Positions 5,949-12,319 of a stretch of 15,169 bases of DNA are shown piece after piece. A program made the position numbers and the translations under genes. This stretch comes from Candidatus Woesearchaeota archaeon (GTDB lineage: Archaea > Nanobdellota > Nanobdellia > Woesearchaeales > WJKL01). Location: positions 1 through 15,169 of the forward strand of contig JAHWIR010000015.1 in assembly GCA_019322435.1 (NCBI GenBank), read 5' to 3'. Each line of letters starts with the position of its first letter. Position 1 is the stretch's first letter. The notes under the pieces were generated by a model. That model worked only from the letters and a program-made list of their open reading frames with translations. It did not search any database and was not told the DNA's origin.

Positions 5949-6551
5949 ATGAAAATCTTAGCATCTGGAGACATACATGGAGACATTTCTTTAGCCAGGT
6001 CTCTAGCAGAAAAAGCAGAAAAAGAAAACGTTGATTTGGTTGTTCTATGTGGAGATTTAACATTTGGAGAAATGTCAACTGAAGGATTAATAGGTCCTTT
6101 CAAAGAAAAAGGAAAGAAAGTTGTCCTGATCCCTGGAAATCATGAAACAATTGCAACAGCAGATTTCTTAGCAGAACAGTACGATGCAGTCAACCTTCAT
6201 GGTTATTCAATAAAATCAGGAGATGTTGGCTTGTTCGGAGCAGGCGGTGCGAACATCGGATTATTTCAATTATCAGAAGAAGAACTTTACAACTTGCTAA
6301 AAACAAGCCATGAAAAAATCAAAGATGTCAAAACAAAGATCATGGTAACCCATGTCCATCCAACTGGAACACAGATGGAAAAATTCACTCAATTCTTTCC
6401 AGGCTCAACAGGAATAAGAAAAGCAGTTGAAGCATTCAAGCCAGACATCCTATTATGCTCACATGTCCATGAAGCAGAAGGTATTGAAGAAAAAATAGGA
6501 AACACAAAAGTTATAAATGTCGGAAAGAAAGGAAAGATTATAGATTTATAA
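5949..6551 (+). CDS. Calcineurin-like metallophosphoesterase
   Basis: A 200-aa single-domain dimetal phosphoesterase. The metal-binding set is complete: GDIHGD at 7-12 (Asp8, His10), CGDL at 34-37 (Asp36), GNHE at 63-66 (Asn64, His65), VTHVHP at 133-138 (His135, and His137) and SHVHEAEG at 171-178 (His172, His174). The final strand ending VINVGKKGKIIDL is typical of the small archaeal branch (COG2129-like). Substrate cannot be deduced; relatives act on phosphodiesters, nucleotides or phosphoproteins. The start at 5949 follows its own TATA box by about 25 bp. The next gene begins one base after the stop codon, so it is cotranscribed with the Janus-like gene. Confidence 0.88.
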   Translation: MKILASGDIHGDISLARSLAEKAEKENVDLVVLCGDLTFGEMSTEGLIGPFKEKGKKVVLIPGNHETIATADFLAEQYDAVNLHGYSIKSGDVGLFGAGGANIGLFQLSEEELYNLLKTSHEKIKDVKTKIMVTHVHPTGTQMEKFTQFFPGSTGIRKAVEAFKPDILLCSHVHEAEGIEEKIGNTKVINVGKKGKIIDL

Positions 6552-6552
6552 A

Positions 6553-6990
6553 ATGTTAGAGCTAAGAATTGCAAGCTTCGCAGAAAATCCTCAAATTATA
6601 GAAGAAGGGTGTGGAATTTGGAAATTTATATTAGCACAACAAAAAGATCTTATTTCTCTATATGCTGGAGCAGTATGTAACAAGCATTACAAACATAAAA
6701 ATATTGTTCAAGAAAATGGTGTTCCTGAATCTCAAATACGTGGAGGAGGCATGATAACTTGCACTCCATCAAAAGTAAGAATATATGATAAAAGCTTGAA
6801 ATATGGTATTGTTCCAAACGCAGTAATGCAAGAATTTGTAGATCCTATTGCAGATATATTCAAAGAATTCTTTCCAATAAGAACAGTAGAGATTAATATG
6901 GCATATGAATTAAAGAGGATGCAAGAAATAATGATGTGGAGAGAACTAGGATATAATTGCACTAAACAAAGAATAATTCTTAACCTTTAA
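6553..6990 (+). CDS. Janus/PHPT1-like protein, possible phosphohistidine phosphatase
   Basis: A 145-aa protein with no obvious archaeal family to my eye, but with the motif order of the Janus/Ocnus family (14-kDa phosphohistidine phosphatase PHPT1). GIWKFILAQ at 21-29 matches the PHPT1 strand containing Lys21 (here Lys24). HYKHKNI at 45-51 offers a candidate for catalytic His53 (His45 or His48). GGGMI at 64-68 matches the family's GGGRI glycine loop, and IYDKSLKYG at 77-85 matches the phosphate-binding SMAYG segment, keeping the serine (Ser81), tyrosine and glycine. The Arg after the triple Gly in PHPT1 is Met67 here. A C-terminal extension of about 25 residues follows. The similarity is from memory of the human sequence, so medium confidence. 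It starts 1 bp after the phosphoesterase stop and its end overlaps the convergent rtcB end by 11 bp. Confidence 0.55.
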   Translation: MLELRIASFAENPQIIEEGCGIWKFILAQQKDLISLYAGAVCNKHYKHKNIVQENGVPESQIRGGGMITCTPSKVRIYDKSLKYGIVPNAVMQEFVDPIADIFKEFFPIRTVEINMAYELKRMQEIMMWRELGYNCTKQRIILNL

Positions 6991-8449
6991 CAACACCAAT
7001 CGGCATTAATCTGACAACTAATTTCCCAATCTTAGCTTCATCTGAAACCCTGACAACCTCATCTGGGTCTTTATATGCTCCTGGAGCTTCTTCTGCAATG
7101 CCTTTCCAGCTAGCACCTTTGACAGCAATCCCTCTTTCTTCTAACTCTCTAACAACCTTCTCTCCTCTAAATTGTTTCAATGCAGCATGTCTTGACATAA
7201 CTCTTCCTGCTCCATGTGCAGTGCTTCCGAAAGTTGCTTCCATTCCCTCATTAGTTCCAACAAGCACATAACTTCCACCACCCATGCATCCAGGAATGAT
7301 GATCGGCTGCCCTACTTCTCTATAAGCTTCTGGAACTTCTTTTCTTCCAGGACCAAAAGCACGAGTAGCTCCTTTTCTATGCATCCAGACTTTCTTCATC
7401 TCACCATCAATCATATGCTCTTCAACCTTTGCAATATTATGGGCAACATCATAAACAGTATCTAATTTAACATCTCCAAGAATTTCTTTAACAGCCAGCC
7501 TTGTCTGATGCCCTAACACATGCCTATTACACCATGCAAAGTTAGCAGCAGCAGCCATTGCCTTGAAATACTTCTTAGCCATCTCACTTCCAGCAGGAGC
7601 ATAAATCAATTCCCTGTCAGGCAGCTTGGCTAAAATATCAGGAAATGTCCTTTCCATCTCTCTCAAATAATCAGAGCAGACCTGATGCCCCAGTCCTCTG
7701 CTTCCGCAATGTATCATAAACGTAACTTGTCCTTCTTCAGTCAACCCAAAAGCCTTGGCAACTTCTTTATCAAAAATCTTATCAACATACTGCACTTCTA
7801 GAAAATGATTCCCGCTTCCTAATGTAGCAACTTGTTTCTTTCCTCTTTTGCCGGCTAAGTCAGAAACAGCGCTTGCATCAGCCTGCTCCATTCCCCCCTC
7901 TTCTTCACAATGTTTTAGATCATCCTCATTTCCATAGCCATTCTCAACAGCCCACTTTGCTCCTTTATTCAAGATTTCTTTCAACTGGTCAAAATCAACA
8001 TGGATATTGCTTGAACCTAGTCCGGCAGGACAATATTCAAATAATTTATCAAGCAGCTCTTTTATCTTAGGTTGAACATCTTCTTTCTTCAGATTACTCC
8101 TAAGCAGCCTAACTCCGCAGTTGATATCATAACCAATGCCTCCTGGGCTTATGCATCCTTTCTCAAAATCTAATGCAGCAACCCCTCCAATTGGAAAGCC
8201 ATAGCCCTCATGACCATCAGGCATAACAAGAGCATACTTATAGATTCCAGGCAAAAAAGCAATATTCCTTCCCTGCATCAATGTTCTGTCCTGCTTCATC
8301 TTTTCAAGCAATTTCTCACTAGCATAAACTCTGCAAGGAACCTTCATTCCTTCAGTCTTAGGAATCTCCCATAAAATATCAGATATCTTCTTTATTTCAA
8401 CTGGTTTTCTCGCTTCTTCCATTCTCGCTTCTGCCCTTTGTTCTTCCAT
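6980..8449 (-). CDS. rtcB: RtcB, GTP-dependent RNA-splicing ligase
   Basis: Joins 2',3'-cyclic phosphate (3'-phosphate) and 5'-OH RNA ends in tRNA splicing and RNA repair, via a covalent RtcB-histidine-GMP intermediate and Mn2+. At 489 aa it is full length. Active-site residues by analogy to Pyrococcus RtcB: Asp108 and Cys111 in GYDINCGVRL, His215 in GSGNHFLEV, His247 in MIHCGSRG, His337 in YDVAHNI, and the GMP-accepting His412 in STAHGAGRVMSR. The C-terminus ends in the typical LMPIGVVKG. No intein interrupts it. It has a roughly 15-residue Glu/Arg-rich N-terminal extension before the usual start. A GTG at 8458 is also in frame, but the ATG at 8449 is preferred: GGTGG at 8455-8459, overlapping the archease stop, forms an SD 5 nt upstream. 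It is the last gene of the archease operon. Confidence 0.96.
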   Translation of the reverse strand: MEEQRAEARMEEARKPVEIKKISDILWEIPKTEGMKVPCRVYASEKLLEKMKQDRTLMQGRNIAFLPGIYKYALVMPDGHEGYGFPIGGVAALDFEKGCISPGGIGYDINCGVRLLRSNLKKEDVQPKIKELLDKLFEYCPAGLGSSNIHVDFDQLKEILNKGAKWAVENGYGNEDDLKHCEEEGGMEQADASAVSDLAGKRGKKQVATLGSGNHFLEVQYVDKIFDKEVAKAFGLTEEGQVTFMIHCGSRGLGHQVCSDYLREMERTFPDILAKLPDRELIYAPAGSEMAKKYFKAMAAAANFAWCNRHVLGHQTRLAVKEILGDVKLDTVYDVAHNIAKVEEHMIDGEMKKVWMHRKGATRAFGPGRKEVPEAYREVGQPIIIPGCMGGGSYVLVGTNEGMEATFGSTAHGAGRVMSRHAALKQFRGEKVVRELEERGIAVKGASWKGIAEEAPGAYKDPDEVVRVSDEAKIGKLVVRLMPIGVVKG

Positions 8450-8454
8450 TTCTT

Positions 8455-8459
8455 CCACC
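8455..8459 (-). promoter_or_regulatory. SD site of rtcB overlapping the archease stop codon
   Basis: GGTGG on the minus strand, starting with the last G of the archease TAG, 5 nt before the ATG at 8449. It decides between ATG (8449) and an in-frame GTG (8458), which would lie inside the SD. Confidence 0.5.
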
Positions 8460-8875
8460 TATAAGTCCAATATAACCTGCAGCATATATCTGCCTTTCTC
8501 TTTTTTTATCTCCATCTCTTGATAAGTAACTGCTTTGATATGGGTTTCTGTTTTATATTTCTTCAAGTCTGTATCCCCTTTAACAACAGCATTTAACTTA
8601 AATTTCTCATTCTTCTTTATCTTCAGCTCTTCAACAGAGCCCAATAAAAAATCCTCACTATCCAACAAAATCAAAAACTGCTCTAAAAAATCATAAAGCA
8701 ATGCTTTTTCATCCTCTGACTCAACAGAGATTACCTTCTCAACCTTTCCCTTGACTTTATCCTCTGTTACAACCTCTTTCAAAGCCAGAGCTGCATTAGA
8801 AAATGCTTCTGCCATTGTGCTTCCATAAGCCCTAAACTTAACATCCGCTGTGTGAGGTAAAAATTCAAAATTCAT
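8459..8875 (-). CDS. Archease, RtcB activator
   Basis: A small acidic protein that speeds RtcB guanylylation and allows multiple turnover. Its 138 aa match the family length. Signature features: FLPHTADVKFRAYG at the N-terminus with metal-binding Asp11, LLYDFLEQFLILLDSE at about 59-74, HIKAVTYQEMEI at 112-123, and the conserved C-terminal acidic residue (Asp137) in VILDL. In the family the acidic residues bind a metal ion that contacts the RtcB active site. The gene lies directly before rtcB with a zero-base gap to its in-frame GTG and 9 bp to the chosen ATG, a tight translational pair that is classic for this system. Confidence 0.95.
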   Translation of the reverse strand: MNFEFLPHTADVKFRAYGSTMAEAFSNAALALKEVVTEDKVKGKVEKVISVESEDEKALLYDFLEQFLILLDSEDFLLGSVEELKIKKNEKFKLNAVVKGDTDLKKYKTETHIKAVTYQEMEIKKEKGRYMLQVILDL

Positions 8876-8879
8876 TTAC

Positions 8880-9365
8880 TCAAACCTTGATCTCCTTTAA
8901 TAAATCAGAAATTGCTGCTCCAATAGCACAAGGCATTGATATAAGTGCAGCTAATTTTAGTATATTATAAGAATTAACAGACAACTCTGGAAGATTATTT
9001 AATCCAAATACATAAATCAAAAAGAAAGCAACTAACACTGCAGCACAATAAAATGCCAATATCCTCTTTAGCCAAAACTGTCCAAATTTTCTTTCCTTTT
9101 TCTTTGCAACCCTGCTGTATCCGATAAAATATATCTCAGCTGTCAATATCAGTAAAGTAGATATTACTATTAATATCACATGAATATTAGTTAATGCCTG
9201 GCTTACTCTAATCAAAAGCCCTTTTACAGCAAAAGTAAGCCCTAACAACAAAGCTCCAAAAAAAGCATACACAAGATCCTTTATAGAGAAATCTTCTGGT
9301 TCTGCTATCAGTAATCTTTCTCTTAATTCATCAACCCCTTTTTTAATATCATCAATCTTTGCCAT
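8880..9365 (-). CDS. Four-helix integral membrane protein, probably DUF2391
   Basis: A 161-aa protein with an amphipathic charged N-terminus (KIDDIKKGVDELRERLLIAEPEDFS) then four hydrophobic segments near residues 28-51, 61-82, 100-124 and 134-155. AFFGALLLGLTFAVKG in segment 1 and AEIYFIGYSRV at the end of segment 2 look like the DUF2391 family of putative integral membrane proteins; I recall the family but cannot test it. No catalytic motif is visible. It lies 4 bp upstream of archease and 5 bp downstream of the 86-aa acidic protein gene, so it belongs to the rtcB operon. Whether it has an RNA-repair role or is just carried along is unknown. Confidence 0.7.
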   Translation of the reverse strand: MAKIDDIKKGVDELRERLLIAEPEDFSIKDLVYAFFGALLLGLTFAVKGLLIRVSQALTNIHVILIVISTLLILTAEIYFIGYSRVAKKKERKFGQFWLKRILAFYCAAVLVAFFLIYVFGLNNLPELSVNSYNILKLAALISMPCAIGAAISDLLKEIKV

Positions 9366-9370
9366 GTTAA

Positions 9371-9631
9371 TTAATACTCCATTATCTGCGCTCCTTCATC
9401 AGGCTCTTCATCATCATCTTCCTCAGTTGGAGGACTAGGCTCAAGAACAGGAGTTCCTTCATCTCCAAACATGTTTGCAAAAGCATTTGCTCCTGCTGAC
9501 TCTGATGCTTCTTCCTTAGACTCTCCAAATATATTAGGACTGCTTTCAGATTCAATCATCTTGCTAAGCAAAGCAATGACTTTTCTGATATCTTCATGAG
9601 AATCATCTTTTGTGTCTATTGTGATTTTCAT
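9371..9631 (-). CDS. Small acidic protein with conserved N-terminal helix, unknown function
   Basis: An 86-aa protein in two parts. The N-terminal strand-turn-helix (MKITIDTKDDSHEDI, then RKVIALLSKMIE) is a pattern I associate with small hypothetical proteins of DPANN and other archaea. The C-terminal tail is low-complexity, very acidic and Pro/Ser/Ala-rich (TEEDDDEEPDEGA) and probably disordered. The tail contains two related short motifs, PNIFGES (32-38) and ANMFGDE (52-58), which could be peptide-docking sites. It is the first gene of the operon with the DUF2391-like protein, archease and rtcB; a TATA box lies 26 bp before the ATG. No known function. Confidence 0.75.
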   Translation of the reverse strand: MKITIDTKDDSHEDIRKVIALLSKMIESESSPNIFGESKEEASESAGANAFANMFGDEGTPVLEPSPPTEEDDDEEPDEGAQIMEY

Positions 9632-9653
9632 AGTACCTTATTTACACTCCACC

Positions 9654-9661
9654 TATAAAAA
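9654..9661 (-). promoter_or_regulatory. TATA box of the rtcB-archease operon
   Basis: TTTTTATA on the minus strand, centred about 26 bp before the ATG at 9631: leaderless-type spacing for the first gene of the four-gene unit. Confidence 0.5.
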
Positions 9662-9666
9662 ATTTA

Positions 9667-10050
9667 TTATTTTTTTCTTGTTTGATAAAAATAAAACAAA
9701 GCAATTCCATTATAAACACATAAAGTCAATATCAAACCAGTAAGATCATAAGATTCAGAATAGTGTTCATCTAAATAAGGATGGAAAAAGCATAAATTAA
9801 AGACAGGCATATTCCAAGCAGGCTTGTCATGATAATCAAGATGAATAGGGTCAGCAACAGATGGAAAAGATCTAGCTAGCTCAGGAATATCAGGAATTAA
9901 CGACAGCCCAGCCCCTAATAATAAAAACAAAGGCAAAAACAAAAGAACATTCTTATCTTCAAACTTCTTCTTAAATATCAAATACAATATTCCAACTATA
10001 ACAACTGCTCCAATCATTCCAATAGCTGCATGAACCTGTGGATTAGGCAT
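9667..10050 (-). CDS. Small membrane protein with His/Asp motifs, YdjM/DUF457-like pattern
   Basis: A 127-aa protein from the chosen ATG (MPNPQVHAAIG). It has three hydrophobic segments, near 8-25, 34-52 and 98-120, and a polar loop with LIPDIPELARSF (about 51-62) and DPIHLDYHDKPAW. The HxxxG at the start plus DxxE and HxxxH motifs recall the membrane-bound predicted hydrolases of the YdjM/DUF457 type, but the match is weak. The frame extends 20 codons upstream to 10110, inside the preceding gene; 10050 is chosen because of a good SD (GGAGG at 10058-10062, 7 nt spacing). It overlaps the upstream small membrane gene by 8 bp and ends the GT-C operon. Confidence 0.65.
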   Translation of the reverse strand: MPNPQVHAAIGMIGAVVIVGILYLIFKKKFEDKNVLLFLPLFLLLGAGLSLIPDIPELARSFPSVADPIHLDYHDKPAWNMPVFNLCFFHPYLDEHYSESYDLTGLILTLCVYNGIALFYFYQTRKK

Positions 10051-10345
10051 GTTTATTCCTCCATAAATAGAAAGCCTGCAAACCAACAACAACAGTAAAC
10101 ATAGCAACAATCAAAATATAACCATAAAATTGTCCTCTGCTAAATATATTCTCAATAATATCATACAAAAAGAAGAAATTTGTCCATGCTCCTGTCCAGC
10201 CAAAAAAATGAGGTAAAAAAGCAATAAACCCTGTAATAGTCATAATCAGAGGAGTATAAAAAATAAATTTCTTATCATAAAAAAATAATGAAATAATAAA
10301 AGGTATGCTTGCTCCAAATGCAAAATGAAGTTGTTCAAATGTCAT
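10043..10345 (-). CDS. 100-aa membrane protein of unknown function
   Basis: Three hydrophobic segments (near residues 8-22, 28-47 and 73-93) around a polar loop with LPHFFGWTGAWTNFFFLYDIIENIF. The layout (HxxxG early, then an aromatic/acidic loop between helices 2 and 3) resembles the downstream 127-aa protein, hinting that the two are distant paralogues or partners. No family recognised. It begins 12 bp after the stop of the GT-C-like gene, and its last 8 bp overlap the next gene, where the SD for that gene is embedded, indicating coupled translation. Confidence 0.65.
   Translation of the reverse strand: MTFEQLHFAFGASIPFIISLFFYDKKFIFYTPLIMTITGFIAFLPHFFGWTGAWTNFFFLYDIIENIFSRGQFYGYILIVAMFTVVVGLQAFYLWRNKHA
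10058..10062 (-). promoter_or_regulatory. SD site deciding the start at 10050
   Basis: GGAGG on the minus strand, 7 nt before ATG at 10050 and inside the preceding small membrane gene. Confidence 0.6.
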
Positions 10346-10357
10346 TTTTATTTATCT

Positions 10358-12223
10358 TTATTCTAACTCATAGATATATCTTGCGTTTTCTGAATAAATC
10401 TGTTTAAATGAATCGCAATTAATCGGTTTATGCGATAAAACGTACACAGCACTATTCTGATAAGCAATAATCTGTTTATCCAAACAAGAAGGGGTATTAA
10501 AGAACCGGCTGACATCCATTAATCTTCCTCCTCCAAAACCATCTCCTTCAACTTGATATGATGCAACAATATAATTCTTAGATATAGGATAGATAGCAGC
10601 AGACACCATTGGATCAGCTAAAACAACTTGTTTGCTAGATATTTCTTTCAAAAATAAGATAGCTTGATAATCTTTATAATCAATTGGTGGGTCCATAAGC
10701 GATCCGCTCTTAGGTCTTTTGCCTTCAGGAAGATATCTTCCTGTATCAACATAAGTCAAAGAAAATACAGACATAATAACAAGCAAGCTTACTAGAGTAA
10801 TTGTAAGCACTTTTTCCTTATTCTTCTTAACAGCATTAAGCAATTTATCAAGCAGAAAATACAATGCAAAAGCTGATAATGGAATCAATCCCAAAACAGC
10901 ATGATGCCTTATTCTTGCTATTGATGAAAAATAAGTAACTTGATTAAGTCTAAAATTCATTACTTGCCAAACATCAACCACTGCCCAGACTAAAAAAGCA
11001 AGCATGCTTAAATTTTTAAAAATTAATATCGCTCCAATGACTGCAAGAATCGCCAATAACACACCATAAAACAAAATAAAATTATAAGAAAATATTATCT
11101 GGCTTGTACCTTTCCAAACAAACAGCTCAAGCAGCATTTCCCATGATTTTGCAAAACTCCCTTCCCATATAATTTCTTTTGCAACATATAAAGAAAAGAT
11201 AGGAACAATCAAAGAAGCCAAAACAATAAAAATCCCTTTTACTGAGACAAGAAAATGATCTCTATTCTTGATTGCAAAGACTACTGAACTAACAATAATA
11301 TAAAGTAATATTATCGGAAAAAAAGAGGCTCCTGTCTGTTCATGAATAACAAGCACAGCAAAATAAAGAAAAGAAGCTAGCAATAAATAAAGACTCGTCT
11401 TTTCCTGAAAAGCATTATATAAAGAATACATCAAAGCATATAGCAATGGAAAAGTCATAGTCAATGCAACTAAATACGAAATCCCTAGTGTATTTTCATT
11501 TGTTCTCATCAAAGATATGAAAATAATTGCAAAAAATCCAACCCACTGATTTGAAATTTTAGTTAAAAAAGAAAAAACAATAAATCCAATCAATACTGCA
11601 AACAGCATAGGCAGATACTGGAAAAATTCAATCTGATCTACTCCAGAAACAATGTAAAATTGAGATAAGATAAGCTGAAATCCTGGATTTAATCTTCTTG
11701 TTGCAGGATCAAGACGTATGAACTGAGGATTTATCCTGTCACTATAACTGCCTTCGTCAATTACATGTGTAGTTTCTAATAACCTGCTCCACTCATCCAG
11801 ATGAATTGGATAAGGATTACTAAAATGAGGCTTATAGACTTTAACTGCAAGAACAGACAAGCAAAAGACAAGCATAACAATTTGCAATGTCTGCTTCTTA
11901 TTTAATTTTGGAAATTTTATCTTCTTAAAATCTATTTTCTCTCTCTTAAAATAAATCCATAAAGGAATTAAAGTTATTAACAGCAAAGAGATAAGAACAG
12001 ACCAAAATTTCAAGCCAAACACTAAATTAAGAAAAAATCCATTCAAGATAACTAATGCTAAACTTAATCCTATAGACAAAGCAATTCTTTCATGCCAATA
12101 TTTGCTCTTAAACAGATTAAGAACAAATCCCAATCCAGGCAATAAGAAAACAAGCAATAATCCTAAAATAGGCCTATAAAATAAAGGAATTAAAAGTACA
12201 AGCCACCACCATCTTTTTTGCAT
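10358..12223 (-). CDS. GT-C-like polytopic membrane protein, predicted glycosyltransferase
   Basis: A 621-aa protein with roughly a dozen transmembrane helices in its first 500 residues and a soluble C-terminal part of about 120 residues with two cysteines (near CLDKQ and INCDSF). The first long outside loop carries YPIHLDEWSR at 138-147; an acidic DE or DD pair in this loop is the usual metal/substrate site of GT-C transferases (PMT, ArnT and similar) that use lipid-linked sugars. The loop RRLNPGFQLILSQFY and the helix-turn LVIHEQTGASFFP fit this class. It lacks the WWDYG motif of AglB/STT3 oligosaccharyltransferase. Donor and acceptor are unknown. It is divergently transcribed from the secreted mosaic protein (96 bp between start codons), so it may act on surface glycans or glycoproteins (inference). 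First gene of a three-gene operon. Confidence 0.7.
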   Translation of the reverse strand: MQKRWWWLVLLIPLFYRPILGLLLVFLLPGLGFVLNLFKSKYWHERIALSIGLSLALVILNGFFLNLVFGLKFWSVLISLLLITLIPLWIYFKREKIDFKKIKFPKLNKKQTLQIVMLVFCLSVLAVKVYKPHFSNPYPIHLDEWSRLLETTHVIDEGSYSDRINPQFIRLDPATRRLNPGFQLILSQFYIVSGVDQIEFFQYLPMLFAVLIGFIVFSFLTKISNQWVGFFAIIFISLMRTNENTLGISYLVALTMTFPLLYALMYSLYNAFQEKTSLYLLLASFLYFAVLVIHEQTGASFFPIILLYIIVSSVVFAIKNRDHFLVSVKGIFIVLASLIVPIFSLYVAKEIIWEGSFAKSWEMLLELFVWKGTSQIIFSYNFILFYGVLLAILAVIGAILIFKNLSMLAFLVWAVVDVWQVMNFRLNQVTYFSSIARIRHHAVLGLIPLSAFALYFLLDKLLNAVKKNKEKVLTITLVSLLVIMSVFSLTYVDTGRYLPEGKRPKSGSLMDPPIDYKDYQAILFLKEISSKQVVLADPMVSAAIYPISKNYIVASYQVEGDGFGGGRLMDVSRFFNTPSCLDKQIIAYQNSAVYVLSHKPINCDSFKQIYSENARYIYELE

Positions 12224-12247
12224 TTTACAATAAAAAAGAAATCCAGG

Positions 12248-12255
12248 ATATATTA
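12248..12255 (-). promoter_or_regulatory. TATA box of the GT-C operon
   Basis: TAATATAT on the minus strand, centred about 28 bp before the ATG at 12223. The 96-bp divergent gap (12224-12319) holds this and the opposite promoter. Confidence 0.4.
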
Positions 12256-12285
12256 ATGTTTTGATTATACAACATTTAATAGAAA

Positions 12286-12293
12286 TATTTAAA
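12286..12293 (+). promoter_or_regulatory. TATA box of the secreted mosaic protein gene
   Basis: TATTTAAA, centred about 30 bp before ATG 12320 and 25 bp before the in-frame GTG 12314. The transcript probably begins at or within a few bases of the start codon. Confidence 0.5.
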
Positions 12294-12319
12294 AACCATG
12301 AGTAGTTTAAATAGTGATT

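Noticed and set aside
5429..6103. Long open frame (224 codons) on the minus strand across sua5 and the phosphoesterase start
   Set aside because: It lies antisense to two well-supported enzymes whose motifs are complete; its translation is Ser/Phe-rich with no domain pattern.
7214..8070. Plus-strand frames inside rtcB
   Set aside because: Overlap conserved catalytic regions of rtcB and show no family features.
6980..8449. Intein in RtcB
   Set aside because: RtcB inteins are known in archaea, but the sequence here is continuous through all active-site motifs at normal length.
10358..12223. AglB/STT3 oligosaccharyltransferase
   Set aside because: No WWDYG motif and a short soluble C-terminal part; only a general GT-C layout is seen.
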